Part shown: piece by piece, positions 41,375 to 50,040 of the stretch
Layout of the letters: the number at the start of each line of letters is the position of its first letter
Numbering within the stretch: position 1 is the stretch's first letter
NCBI GenBank assembly: GCA_965197415.1
Contig: OZ240207.1
Coordinates: 1,798,001 to 1,862,000, forward strand
DNA from: DAOUJI01 sp965197415
GTDB taxonomy: Bacteria > Chloroflexota > Dehalococcoidia > Lucifugimonadales > JAGWBF01
DNA: 64,000 bases
Direction: 5' to 3'
Position numbers and translations under genes: made by a program
The notes under the pieces: generated by a model
Seen by the model: the letters and a program-made list of their open reading frames with translations, nothing else
Told to the model about the DNA's origin: nothing
The model's database searches: none

Positions 41375-42820
41375 CTATATGTAGGACCCTGGTCCGGCGG
41401 TGGATATCGCGGCCCGCTGCATTTCGTGGGCGTATTCGGGGCCGCCGGGGAATATCTTGCCGGGGTTGAAGAGTCCCGACGGGCAGAAGGCGTCCCGGAC
41501 CTTCATCATGGCCGACATGTCATCGTCGTTGAACACCATGGGCATATAGGCCTTCTTCTCCAGCCCCACTCCGTGCTCGCCGGTCAGGGAGCCTCCCATC
41601 TCGACGCACACCCTCAGCATGGCCTCTCCAGCCGCGATCACTCGTTCCACGGCTCCGGGTTCCCGTTCGTCGAAGGCTATGCACGGGTGGAGATTGCCGT
41701 CTCCGGCGTGGAACACGTTGGCCACGACAAGTCCGTACTTGTCCGCGATTTCGGCTACCCTCTCCAGGGCTTCTGTCAGTCTCGTGCGGGGCGCCACCCC
41801 GTCCACGAGGTAGTAGTTGGGGGCGATGGACCCCAAGGCCCCGAAAGCTCCCTTCCGGGCCGACCAGAGGCGTTCCCGCTCCGCAGCGTCGGCGGCTATG
41901 CGCACCTCGCCGGCGCCGCCGTCGTACATGGCCGCTTCCACGTCGGCGCCCAGGTCGTCCACGCTTTCTTGGAGTCCCTCCAGCTCCACTAACAGGACAG
42001 CCCCTGCGTCCTCGGGAAAGACCCCCTTGTTCACGTTAAGTATGGCCCCGATGCACACCGAATCTATTATCTCCATGGCGGCGGGCACGATGCCCCGGCC
42101 TATGACGGCGGACACGGTGCCGGTGGCTGAAGCAATATCGGGGAAGACCCCCAGCAGGGTTTTCACCGACTCCGGGACGGGGAGGAGCCGCACGGCTATC
42201 TTGGTTGCGATTCCAAAGGTGCCTTCCGAACCCACAAACACTCCCCGTAGATCGTAGCCGGGGGCGTCAGCTGAATCGCCGCCCAGCCACACCACGGAGC
42301 CGTCGTCCAGCACAACCTCCATGCCCACCACGTGGTTGGTCGTCACGCCGTAGGCCAGGCAATGGGGGCCTCCGGCGTTCTCGGCGACATTCCCTCCGAT
42401 GCTGCACGCCCGCTGGCTTGAGGGGTCGGGGGCGTATCGGAACCCCAGCTTACGCGCCTGGGTGTCCAGTTCCAGGTTGGCGATTCCCGGCTCCACAATG
42501 GCTATGCGGTCGGCGGTGTTGATTTCCAGGATGCGGGTCATGCGGGTCAGGGCAATCTGGACGCCTCCCATAGAGGCGATAGCCCCGCCGCTCAACCCGG
42601 TGCCGGAGCCTCGACATACCACGGGTGCCCCCTCATCTCGCGCCAGGGCAACCACCCGGCTCACCTCTTCGGTGGATACCGGGAACACCACAACGCTGGG
42701 GGTCGCGCGGTCTATGGAGCCGTCGTATTCGTAGACGAGCAGGTCTTCCGGATGGTGAATCACGTGGTCCCTGCCCACTATGGCGGCGAGTTTCTTGACA
42801 GTTCTTGAATCAATGGGCAT
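41375..42820 (-). CDS. glcD: Glycolate oxidase catalytic FAD subunit (FAD-linked oxidase)
   Basis: The 481-residue flavoprotein shows the PCMH domain (VVCRGSGTGLSGGA; GGNVAENAGGPHCLAYG) and the C-terminal FAD-oxidase domain with NVFHAGDGNLHPCI and GSLTGEHGVGLEKK, classic GlcD motifs. It is the first gene of the operon. D-lactate dehydrogenase is the main alternative, but the glcDEF set and the adjacent glyoxylate-type aminotransferase favour glycolate. Confidence 0.92.
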   Translation of the reverse strand: MPIDSRTVKKLAAIVGRDHVIHHPEDLLVYEYDGSIDRATPSVVVFPVSTEEVSRVVALARDEGAPVVCRGSGTGLSGGAIASMGGVQIALTRMTRILEINTADRIAIVEPGIANLELDTQARKLGFRYAPDPSSQRACSIGGNVAENAGGPHCLAYGVTTNHVVGMEVVLDDGSVVWLGGDSADAPGYDLRGVFVGSEGTFGIATKIAVRLLPVPESVKTLLGVFPDIASATGTVSAVIGRGIVPAAMEIIDSVCIGAILNVNKGVFPEDAGAVLLVELEGLQESVDDLGADVEAAMYDGGAGEVRIAADAAERERLWSARKGAFGALGSIAPNYYLVDGVAPRTRLTEALERVAEIADKYGLVVANVFHAGDGNLHPCIAFDEREPGAVERVIAAGEAMLRVCVEMGGSLTGEHGVGLEKKAYMPMVFNDDDMSAMMKVRDAFCPSGLFNPGKIFPGGPEYAHEMQRAAISTAGPGSYI

Positions 42821-42926
42821 GTCAGATTCCTAACCCCATTCTAATGCCTGGCGGTTTGGGCTTCAAACGCCAGCCCGCGCTGTTGGTATACTTCTGCCAA
42901 CGTTTTTCTGAAACGGGAGGTTTTCC

Positions 42927-43595
42927 GTGGGGTTTGCCGATGCGATCGAGACGAGGGCTCTACCGATACGCGAAGCTATATTGGGGCACCCTTTTGTCAC
43001 GGGCGTCGGCGACGGCACCCTGGACGTGGAGAAGTTCAAGTTCTACGTGCGCCAGGACTATCTGTACTTAATTGACTACAGCCGCGTTCTGGCCCTGGCT
43101 TCATCGAGGGCCCCGGACCTTGAGGCCCAGTCCTGGTTCGCCCGGCTTCTCCACGAGACCCTGAACACGGAAATGGACCTGCACCTGAGCTACTGCGCCA
43201 AGTTTGGCGTAACCCGGGAGGACCTGGAGGCCACCGAACCCGCCCCCACCACCGTCTCCTACACCAGCTTCCTGCTGAACGTGGCCCACCAGGGGACCTA
43301 CCAGGAGTTGGCGGCGTCGCTGCTGCCTTGCCAGTGGGGGTATTGGGAGATAGGCGACGAACTGTCGCGCCAGGGGACGCCCGAGAACGCTCCCCTCTAC
43401 GCCGAGTGGATAGCGATGTATTCGTCGCCCGAGTACAAAGAATTGGCGGACTGGGCCCGCACCTTCGCTGACGAGTTGGCCGCCCGCTCCACCGACGAGG
43501 AAGTGCGGAAGATGGAAGCGGCCTATGTCACCAGCCTACGCTACGAGCGCCTCTTCTGGGACATGGCCTACAACCTGGAGCAATGGCCCCTATAG
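42927..43595 (+). CDS. tenA: TenA-family aminopyrimidine aminohydrolase (thiaminase II)
   Basis: GTG 42927 follows GGGAGG by six bases. The 222-residue all-helical protein has HPFVTGVGDGTLDVEKFKFYVRQDYLYLIDYSR, the active-site Cys135 in LLPCQWGYWEIG and the C-terminal YERLFWDMAYNLEQWP. TenA enzymes salvage the pyrimidine part of degraded thiamin. No thiamin biosynthesis gene or TPP riboswitch is evident close by. Confidence 0.9.
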   Translation: MGFADAIETRALPIREAILGHPFVTGVGDGTLDVEKFKFYVRQDYLYLIDYSRVLALASSRAPDLEAQSWFARLLHETLNTEMDLHLSYCAKFGVTREDLEATEPAPTTVSYTSFLLNVAHQGTYQELAASLLPCQWGYWEIGDELSRQGTPENAPLYAEWIAMYSSPEYKELADWARTFADELAARSTDEEVRKMEAAYVTSLRYERLFWDMAYNLEQWPL

Positions 43596-43631
43596 GGGCC
43601 CTCACCCCGGCCCTCTCCCAGGGGGAGAGGG
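43585..43631 (+). terminator. Hairpins at the 3' end of tenA
   Basis: GGCCCCTATAGGGGCC (43585-43600) is a perfect palindrome that contains the tenA stop codon. CCCTCTCCC (43611-43619) then pairs with GGGAGAGGG (43623-43631). Confidence 0.5.
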
Positions 43632-43875
43632 GGTATGTCGCTTCCCATCGCATCCGTCATTCCAGCGGAGGTTGAAATCCAGAGGCTCCGTGTGAGCCCA
43701 AGGAGGCCCTTCGACAAGCTGAGGGCGAACGGGAAACACCCTCTCCCGGGGGGAGAGGGGGCATTCTCCTTCCCCCTCCATCCGTCATTCCAGCGGAGGC
43801 TGGAATCCAGCGGCTCCGTGTGAGCCCAAGGAGGCCCTTCGACAAGCTCAGGGTGAACTGGAAACACCCTCTGGA
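43611..43875. repeat. 128-bp tandem repeat (two full copies and a partial third)
   Basis: CCCTCTCCC starts at 43611, 43739 and 43867, an exact 128-bp period. Each unit holds a hairpin (CCCTCTCCC/GGGAGAGGG), CCGTCATTCCAGCGGAGG, CGTGTGAGCCCAAGGAGGCC and TTCGACAAGCT(G/C)AGGG. The spacer between tenA and the HtrA gene holds no gene. These look like dispersed, non-coding genome repeats. Confidence 0.8.
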
Positions 43876-43985
43876 GGAAGGTTGGAATGTGGGCAGGAAC
43901 GAATCCAAAAAGAGAAGCCCCCGAGGCCTGGAGGGTCGGCCTAGGGGGCTTGGATTGATGCAGCGGGCCGTTCGGCCTCTGCAGA

Positions 43986-45200
43986 TTAGTCGGAGGGGAA
44001 CCGGTCGCAGAACCATTCCTCTATACGGGGAGGCAGGTTCAGCTCGTCGCAACTGGGGAAGAGATCGGGGAACCACTCATCGAAGTCTGGGGAGAAGCCC
44101 CCGCCGGTCGTAGGCTCGCGCATCTCCTCCGGCCACTCGCCGAGAGTCACCGTAACCGTTCTGGCTGTTCCATCTCGGACGATGGTGAGAGGCGCCTCAT
44201 CACCTGGGCTGTAAGCGTCCAGCTGAGTAATCAAGGCCGTCACGCTGTCCACCGAAACTCCATTCACCGCCGTGATGATGTCTCCTCCGCGCGTCGGGCT
44301 GTCATCCCAGAGTCCCGAACCCATGATGCCCGCGTCGTCAGCCGGGCTGTCCGGCTCCACGCCAATCACGTACACCCCACTGTCTACGGACAGGTCCAAG
44401 TCCTCAACCAGTTCGGGCGTCAGCTCTGTAGCCTGTATGCCCAACCAGGGAGGCCGTATCACTCCGCCCTCTTTCAGGTCGTCCAGGTTGTCCTTCAGGA
44501 AGTTGATGGGCACAGCAAACCCGATTCCTCCGAAGGTGGACTGAAGCCCAGTCGTGCGGATAGCAGTCGTGACGCCTATCACCGACCCGTTGGAGTCCAG
44601 AAGGGGTCCACCGGAGTTGCCTGGATTGATGACGGCGTCGGTCTGTATCACTCCTGACACCAGCCGCCCGACGTGGCTGGGCATGTCCCTATTGACCTGA
44701 CTCACGACTCCCACGGTAATTGTGCCTTCAAGTCCGAACGGGGCGCCGATGGCTATAGCCAGCTGACCCGGTTTGAGAACGCTGGAGTCCCCAAGGGTGA
44801 CCGGAGTTATACCTTCGACTGCTGACGAATCCACCTTGAGGAGCGCAAGGTCGTTTCCGGGAAGGCGGCCGTGTACGTCGGCCTCGGAGGAAGAACCGTC
44901 GGAGAAGGTGATGGTTACCGTCTCTTCGTCCTCTACGACGTGGTCGTTGGTGACGATGTGCCCGTCGGAGTCGATGAGGAACCCTGACCCTCCGCTCTCA
45001 CCTGTGCTGATTTCCACGACTGCTGGACTGACGGTTTGATATACGGAGGTCACCTCGTCCTCATCGAACAACGCCGCCGCGGCGGGACTGGTGAAGAAGG
45101 AGTTAGAACCCGGGCCCACCCAGAAGTAAGCCGCCGCCAGCATGGCCGCTATGGCGGCGGCTGTCATGCCGATGCTGAGACTCCTGGCAAACTGTGCCAT
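43986..45200 (-). CDS. HtrA/DegP-type serine protease with PDZ domain
   Basis: ATG 45200 follows GGAGG and is preferred to 45224. The 404-residue protein has an N-terminal membrane segment (SLSIGMTAAAIAAMLAAAYFWVG), a trypsin-like domain with His87 (TNDHVV), Asp117 (GNDLALLK) and Ser196 (GNSGGPL), and one PDZ domain (about 255-350, WLGIQATELTPELVEDL...GGDIITAVNGVSV). A Cys-containing C-terminal tail is unusual. It should act outside the cytoplasmic membrane in protein quality control. Confidence 0.93.
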   Translation of the reverse strand: MAQFARSLSIGMTAAAIAAMLAAAYFWVGPGSNSFFTSPAAAALFDEDEVTSVYQTVSPAVVEISTGESGGSGFLIDSDGHIVTNDHVVEDEETVTITFSDGSSSEADVHGRLPGNDLALLKVDSSAVEGITPVTLGDSSVLKPGQLAIAIGAPFGLEGTITVGVVSQVNRDMPSHVGRLVSGVIQTDAVINPGNSGGPLLDSNGSVIGVTTAIRTTGLQSTFGGIGFAVPINFLKDNLDDLKEGGVIRPPWLGIQATELTPELVEDLDLSVDSGVYVIGVEPDSPADDAGIMGSGLWDDSPTRGGDIITAVNGVSVDSVTALITQLDAYSPGDEAPLTIVRDGTARTVTVTLGEWPEEMREPTTGGGFSPDFDEWFPDLFPSCDELNLPPRIEEWFCDRFPSD

Positions 45201-45291
45201 GTTCCACCTCCTACGATAGGGCAACTGGAGCGGCCTATCGCTCCCGATATTTGGAATTGTAGGAGGCGATTCTTAATTTCTTATTAAGTTG

Positions 45292-45477
45292 TCACTCTCC
45301 CCGCAGGTCGGGCGGCAAGAGGTTGGGTATGGAGTCTTCTATCGGGTAGCTTTCGTTGCAGGCCTGGCAGTGGAGGGACCCGCTGAGAACCTCCTCGGCG
45401 TCCTCGACCTCCACATTCAGCTCCAGCGGACTCTTGCACAGCGGACACGCCAAAATATCAACCAGGTCTCTTTTCAT
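45292..45477 (-). CDS. Trm112-family zinc-ribbon protein
   Basis: The 61-residue protein has KRDLVDILACPLCKSPLEL, a second Cys pair HCQACNESYPIEDSIPNLLP, the short Trm112/YcaR family pattern. In other organisms members activate methyltransferases. Its partner here is unknown; it lies between HtrA and a membrane protein gene in the same direction. Confidence 0.82.
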   Translation of the reverse strand: MKRDLVDILACPLCKSPLELNVEVEDAEEVLSGSLHCQACNESYPIEDSIPNLLPPDLRGE

Positions 45478-45522
45478 TTCCCACTCCTTCAGTGCGCGAG
45501 GACCGTCGGACCGTCCGGGCCT

Positions 45523-46005
45523 TTATGCGTCAAGGCTTATCTCCACCAAGGCGCGCAATACGTCGGCAAGCAGGAACACCGCGACACCCATCACAGTGAC
45601 CGCCGTCGCTCCGCTAAACGCCGACGTGATTCTTCGCAGGCCCCGCGTCTCCCCCTCCGGGTCTTGGGGATAGCTCTTTGACCTGAGGAATCTGACCAAA
45701 TAGAACATGTACAGGGACAACGCGATCTTTACAACCAGGACGGCTATGTAAGCGGGCCCCGCGGTGTCGGACGTGAGCCGGCTTAGGGTCATAATGACCC
45801 CGGTCACCAGCAGCACGGCTATGGCGGTGTTTACAAGACCCCGAAACTGCTCCCCTATGCGCCGCCGATCGTCTGCGGCTTCGTCTCCCTTGGAGAGGTT
45901 GGGACGGAGCACAAGCAAGTAGAAGAGTCCTCCGCCGACCCAAGCGACCGCTGCGATGGCGTGAATCCAACGTATGACCAGAATGAGGACTTCGGTGAAA
46001 CTCAT
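45523..46005 (-). CDS. CopD-like/DUF2269-type integral membrane protein
   Basis: The 160-residue protein has four transmembrane helices. The first is VLILVIRWIHAIAAVAWVGGGLFYLLVL, with the RWIHxxAAVAWVGG motif seen in CopD-like membrane proteins; the His may bind haem or copper. Later helices include FRGLVNTAIAVLLVTGVIM and VLVVKIALSLYMFYLVRFL. No copper-resistance genes are adjacent, so the function is uncertain. Confidence 0.7.
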   Translation of the reverse strand: MSFTEVLILVIRWIHAIAAVAWVGGGLFYLLVLRPNLSKGDEAADDRRRIGEQFRGLVNTAIAVLLVTGVIMTLSRLTSDTAGPAYIAVLVVKIALSLYMFYLVRFLRSKSYPQDPEGETRGLRRITSAFSGATAVTVMGVAVFLLADVLRALVEISLDA

Positions 46006-46166
46006 GGGTGCAGGAGCCCGGACATCGGAATTCTACGTTGGCTTACGAGGCCAGTCAACGAGAAGCGGCCCTGGGGTGGCGTGGGAGTCAATCAATTCGG
46101 TTGACAGCTAATCCGAAATGCCCATAAAATTCCCGCGATTCCCAGACTGTGCCTACGGAGATGTAG

Positions 46167-47132
46167 ATGAGAGACCCGCGGGTCACCAGAAGCTTGGGCA
46201 TTGAGCACCCCATTCTCCAAGCTGGAATGCCCTGGGTGTCCAACCCCGAGCTGGTGGCGGCTGTGTCCAACGCCGGCGGCTTGGGAATCCTCCACCCTTC
46301 AGCCGGGATGGACATCGACGGCAACATGTTGACCAACCTGCGGGAGAACATGCGCAGGTTGCGACGGTTGACCAACAACCCCTTCGGCGTATGTTTCTAT
46401 CTGGCGAACCCCCTTACGGCGGAGCTGATGGAGGCTGCCATTGAAGAGGGCATGCGCATAGCCGTCACCTACAGCGGGAGTCCAGCGCTTTTCACCGGAA
46501 TGTTGAAGAACAACCAGGTGAGCGTCATTCACGTCGTGTCCACTGTGCGCCACGCTCGCGGCGCCGATGCCCAGGGCGTGGACATCATGATAGCCGAGGG
46601 GTCTGAAGGCGGAGGGTTGCGAGGCCCAGACGAGCTCCCCAATTCGGTGCTGGTCCCACAAATCGTCGACGCCGTCTCCGTGCCTGTTATAGTCTCAGGC
46701 GGCATTATGGACGCCCGGGGATACGTCGCTGCCCTTGCATGGGGCGCCCACGGCGTACAGCTTGGCACCAGGTTCGTCGCCACTACAGAGTGCATCGCCC
46801 ACCCCAGACACAAGGAAGCGCTGTTGGGCGCCATCGACACAGGCACCATCATCGCCGGACGCTATCACAGGCCCACGCGGCTGCTGCGCACCGGCACGGC
46901 TCTGAAAGCAAAAACCGGAGACGCCGAGGGAGCTGACTCCTCTTCGGCGGAACAGTGGGACGCCGAGCTGGGCCCCTCCAGAGTCCGAGCCGCAATCCTA
47001 GACGGCGACCTGGACGGCAGCATAGCCTACTGCGGAGCCGGAGTCGGACTGGTCTCCGACATAATGTCGGCGGGGGACGTGGTGAACAGCCTAGTCCAAG
47101 GCTCCAGCCAGATTCTGGGGAACTTGCGCTAG
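46167..47132 (+). CDS. Nitronate monooxygenase-like flavoprotein lacking the catalytic His
   Basis: ATG 46167 has CGGAG upstream. The 321-residue TIM-barrel protein has HPILQAGMPWVSNPELVAAVSNAGGLG, NPFGVCFYLANP, VPVIVSGGIMDARGYVAALAWGAHGVQLGTRF and other FMN-binding features of the 2-nitropropane dioxygenase family. In the motif usually written GxEAGGHxG it has GSEGGGLRG, so Leu151 replaces the catalytic His. It may use another substrate, such as an enoyl reductase-like reaction, rather than oxidise nitronates. Confidence 0.85.
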   Translation: MRDPRVTRSLGIEHPILQAGMPWVSNPELVAAVSNAGGLGILHPSAGMDIDGNMLTNLRENMRRLRRLTNNPFGVCFYLANPLTAELMEAAIEEGMRIAVTYSGSPALFTGMLKNNQVSVIHVVSTVRHARGADAQGVDIMIAEGSEGGGLRGPDELPNSVLVPQIVDAVSVPVIVSGGIMDARGYVAALAWGAHGVQLGTRFVATTECIAHPRHKEALLGAIDTGTIIAGRYHRPTRLLRTGTALKAKTGDAEGADSSSAEQWDAELGPSRVRAAILDGDLDGSIAYCGAGVGLVSDIMSAGDVVNSLVQGSSQILGNLR

Positions 47133-47136
47133 ATGG

Positions 47137-47154
47137 GGCGCTAGGCCTAGCGCC
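47137..47154. terminator. Bidirectional terminator (18-bp palindrome)
   Basis: GGCGCTAGGCCTAGCGCC is a perfect palindrome between the convergent flavoprotein and sbcD genes. A second inverted repeat GAGGGCTTAGCCCTC (47167-47181) overlaps the sbcD stop. Confidence 0.6.
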
Positions 47155-47172
47155 GTGTATCCCAGCGAGGGC

Positions 47173-48417
47173 TTAGCCCTCTTCTGAATGTTCCTCAGCT
47201 GTTATCAGCTCCCCAGCGTATGTCAGAAGCGTTTCCTGACGCTTGGCGTCCGTTCCCCTGGACTCCAGATACATCTTCAAGGCGTCCATCGGCGATAGCC
47301 CCTCAGCCACAGCCGCCGGGATGCGTGTGCGCCGGGGCTGGTCCACCTCCCGGGAGATGGCCGTTACGTAGTGGGCCGGGCTGAGCGCCTGACGGATGTC
47401 CGATTCGCTGAGGTGGACATCCAACTCCGGCGGCGTAGTTATCCTCACCCGCAGGATGGAGCCGGCGATTTTGTGGCGTTGGATGGCGTTGATCACGGTC
47501 TGGGTTGGATTTAGGTCGCCTGGGTTGATCCGGGCGCCTATGGTGACAAAGGGTCTGGCGTCCACCTGCTGAAAGCGGAAGTCGGTGACCCGCTTTCCTT
47601 GCGGGGCTGAGGGGTCGAGGTCTATGACGCAGAACCCCTTGGTGTCCTTCTCCTCGCTGAAGTCGACTCGCTGGAGGCTGCCCGAATAGACCACCATAGG
47701 GTCATGGCGCAAAATCTGGTGTTTGTGGATGTGGCCCAAGGCAACGTAGTCCAGCGACGGCTTGTGCACAGCCGATGGGAACAGAGCGTGGTCATGGCCG
47801 AGCATCATCGAACGTTCAGACCCCACGGTGGAACCGTTGATGGTGACGTGGGCCGTAAGTATGGCGGGGAGTTCCGGGTCCAGCTTTTGCGTTTCCCGCT
47901 CGATTCCCGAAGTGCATAGCTCTTCCAACCGCTCCCTCACCTGGTCCAGGGACAGACCGCGGGACTGCTCCCTGCTTAACAGCCCGCTCCTTTTCGGCCA
48001 GGGGACTCCGACTATCTGGACAGGTCCCTTCTTGGTGGGCATGGTGTACGTGGCCAGGTCGTCTCCGACCTGCACGTAGGAGACCTGGAGAGTGTCGAAT
48101 ATATCCACTGCCGTGGCTCTGCCCAGGGCCGCCGGGAGATCGTGATTGCCCACTAGGAGGAAGACGGCTATCCCGGCCGACGACAGCTTCGCCAGACGGC
48201 GTGCAAGCTCCCTCTGGTGAGTCTGGGAGGGGTCCCGGCCCTTGTAGGCGTCTCCAGCCAACACAACGAGGTCTACGTCGGAGCTGAGGCTGTATTCGAC
48301 CAGTTCGTCCAGCGCCGACAGGAAGTCCAGAAGTCGGGTGGAAAGTCCGGTGGCCGGGTCAACCCGGCCGTGATTCTCCACTCCTATGTGGAGGTCAGAA
48401 AAGTGAACGATGCGCAT
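47173..48417 (-). CDS. sbcD: SbcD/Mre11-family DNA exonuclease
   Basis: The 414-residue metallophosphoesterase has FSDLHIG (Asp8, His10), VLAGDAYKGR, LLVGNHDLPAA, LTAHVTING and ALGHIHKHQ, the five metal-binding motifs of Mre11/SbcD nucleases that trim DNA ends and hairpins. The usual SbcC/Rad50 partner is not adjacent. The C-terminal 130 residues match capping-domain length. Confidence 0.92.
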   Translation of the reverse strand: MRIVHFSDLHIGVENHGRVDPATGLSTRLLDFLSALDELVEYSLSSDVDLVVLAGDAYKGRDPSQTHQRELARRLAKLSSAGIAVFLLVGNHDLPAALGRATAVDIFDTLQVSYVQVGDDLATYTMPTKKGPVQIVGVPWPKRSGLLSREQSRGLSLDQVRERLEELCTSGIERETQKLDPELPAILTAHVTINGSTVGSERSMMLGHDHALFPSAVHKPSLDYVALGHIHKHQILRHDPMVVYSGSLQRVDFSEEKDTKGFCVIDLDPSAPQGKRVTDFRFQQVDARPFVTIGARINPGDLNPTQTVINAIQRHKIAGSILRVRITTPPELDVHLSESDIRQALSPAHYVTAISREVDQPRRTRIPAAVAEGLSPMDALKMYLESRGTDAKRQETLLTYAGELITAEEHSEEG

Positions 48418-48471
48418 CCTTATCCCAGCCTCACATCACGCCCTCTTAAGCTTGGTTTGATGAGCGTAGAG

Positions 48472-49806
48472 CTACCACCCGTGCTGCAACTTGTCCTGCA
48501 ATATGCCGATAAGACCGGCGATGGGAACCCTTATCTGTTCCATCGTATCACGCTCCCGGATGGTCACCTGCTTATCTTCCAAAGTGTTAAAGTCCACGGT
48601 GACACAGAAGGGTGTCCCTATTTCGTCCTGCCTTCGGTAACGCCGTCCGATGCTCTGGGCGTCGTCGAATTGGGTGGGTATGTATTGTCGGAGCAAGGCA
48701 TGGACGTCCCTGGCCGTGGGGAGCAGTTTCTCGTTTCGGCTCAGGGGCAGCACGGCGGCTTTGATGGGCGCCAGCCTCCGGTGCAGACGCAACAGGGTCC
48801 GGGTCTCCTCTTTAGACGAGGACGTATCGGGCTCTTCGTCGTAGGAGTCGATGAGGAAGGCCAGCGCTGCTCGGTCCACGCCCCCCGAGGGCTCGATGAC
48901 GTAGGGATAGTAATGTTCTTTCATCTCGTCGTCGAAATACTTGAGGTCCTCGCCGCTGGACTCTCCGTGGGCCTTCAGGTCGTAGTCTGAGCGGTTGGCT
49001 ATGCCTTCCAACTCCGCCCATCCCCACGGGAACCTGTATTCCACGTCATAACAGTCCTTGGCATAGTGGGCCAACTCGTCACCGCCGTGCTGGCGCAGGC
49101 GCAGGTTCTCCTGGCGCAGGCCGTGCTTGACGTACCAGCCCAGTCTTTCGTCCACCCAGGACTTCAGCCAGTCCATGTCCGTGCCCGGTTTGACGAAATA
49201 CTCTATCTCCATCTGCTCGAACTCCCGAGTGCGGAAAGTCGTGTTGCCGGGAGTGATTTCGTTGCGGAACGCCTTGCCGATTTGGGCGATCCCAAAGGGC
49301 AGCTTCCGGCGGGAAGCCACCAGCACGTTGGCAAAGTTGACGAAGATTCCCTGGGCCGTCTCCGGCCTGAGATAGACCTCGCTGGCGGTGTCCTCCACGG
49401 CTCCCATGAAGGTCTTGAACATCAGGTTGAAGTTGCGAGGGTCCGTCAATTCGCCCCCACAGTCCGGGCATTTGGCAGCGTCTTCCAAGTCGTCGGACCT
49501 GAACCGCAGATGGCACTGCTTGCACTCCACCAGGGGGTCGGAGAAGCTATCCACGTGGCCGCTGGTGATCCACACCTGGGGGTGCATGAGTATGGCGGCG
49601 TCCAGGCCCACCATGTCGTCCCGCTCGTGGACCACGGTGCGCCACCATGCGTCCTTTACGTTTCTTTTCAGCTCAACTCCCAGGGGGCCGTAGTCCCAGG
49701 TGGCATTGAGTCCTCCGTAAATCTCGCTGCTCTGAAAGATGAACCCTCTCCGTTTGGAAAGGGAGAGTATTTTGTCCATGTCCGTCCGTTCCAGATAGTG
49801 GACCAA
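48472..49806 (-). CDS. glyQS: Glycyl-tRNA synthetase (homodimeric type)
   Basis: TTG 49806 lies four bases after AAAGGAGGT. The 444-residue class II enzyme has IYGGLNATWDYGPLG, a zinc site with CKQC and CPDC, motif 2 FRNEITPGNTTFRTREFEQME, and SGGVDRAALAFL in motif 3, then an anticodon-binding C-terminal domain. This is the single-chain bacterial/eukaryotic-type GlyRS. No T-box was recognised in the leader. Confidence 0.95.
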   Translation of the reverse strand: MVHYLERTDMDKILSLSKRRGFIFQSSEIYGGLNATWDYGPLGVELKRNVKDAWWRTVVHERDDMVGLDAAILMHPQVWITSGHVDSFSDPLVECKQCHLRFRSDDLEDAAKCPDCGGELTDPRNFNLMFKTFMGAVEDTASEVYLRPETAQGIFVNFANVLVASRRKLPFGIAQIGKAFRNEITPGNTTFRTREFEQMEIEYFVKPGTDMDWLKSWVDERLGWYVKHGLRQENLRLRQHGGDELAHYAKDCYDVEYRFPWGWAELEGIANRSDYDLKAHGESSGEDLKYFDDEMKEHYYPYVIEPSGGVDRAALAFLIDSYDEEPDTSSSKEETRTLLRLHRRLAPIKAAVLPLSRNEKLLPTARDVHALLRQYIPTQFDDAQSIGRRYRRQDEIGTPFCVTVDFNTLEDKQVTIRERDTMEQIRVPIAGLIGILQDKLQHGW

Positions 49807-49922
49807 GGGACCTCCTTTGTTTGTTGGCGAGATTCACATGACGGCTGAGTCAGTATGGCCGTAAGCTAGGTTAGCAAGCCTGTTGTCGGTATGTAAAGAA
49901 CCACGGACGATGAGCGATTGTG

Positions 49923-49951
49923 TTGACACCCATAGGCGCCTGGGATAATCT
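49923..49951 (+). promoter_or_regulatory. Sigma-70-type promoter of tRNA-Met
   Basis: TTGACA (49923-49928), a 17-bp spacer and TAATCT (49946-49951) lie 14 bp before the tRNA: a near-perfect housekeeping promoter. Confidence 0.8.
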
Positions 49952-49965
49952 GGCTTTACCCCACA

Positions 49966-50040
49966 GGGCCCGTAGCTCAGAGGTAGAGCAGCCGGCTCAT
50001 AACCGGCGGGTCGTTGGTTCGATTCCAGCCGGGCCCACCA
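49966..50040 (+). tRNA. tRNA-Met(CAU) with encoded CCA
   Basis: Acceptor GGGCCCG pairs fully with CGGGCCC. The anticodon arm GCCGG-CTCATAA-CCGGC carries CAT; the T arm has GTTCGATT; CCA is encoded at 50038-50040. Elongator Met is likely; a lysidine-modified Ile-tRNA cannot be excluded. Confidence 0.92.

Noticed and set aside
49807..49960. T-box riboswitch before glyQS
   Set aside because: No T-box core or specifier hairpin was recognised on the minus strand.
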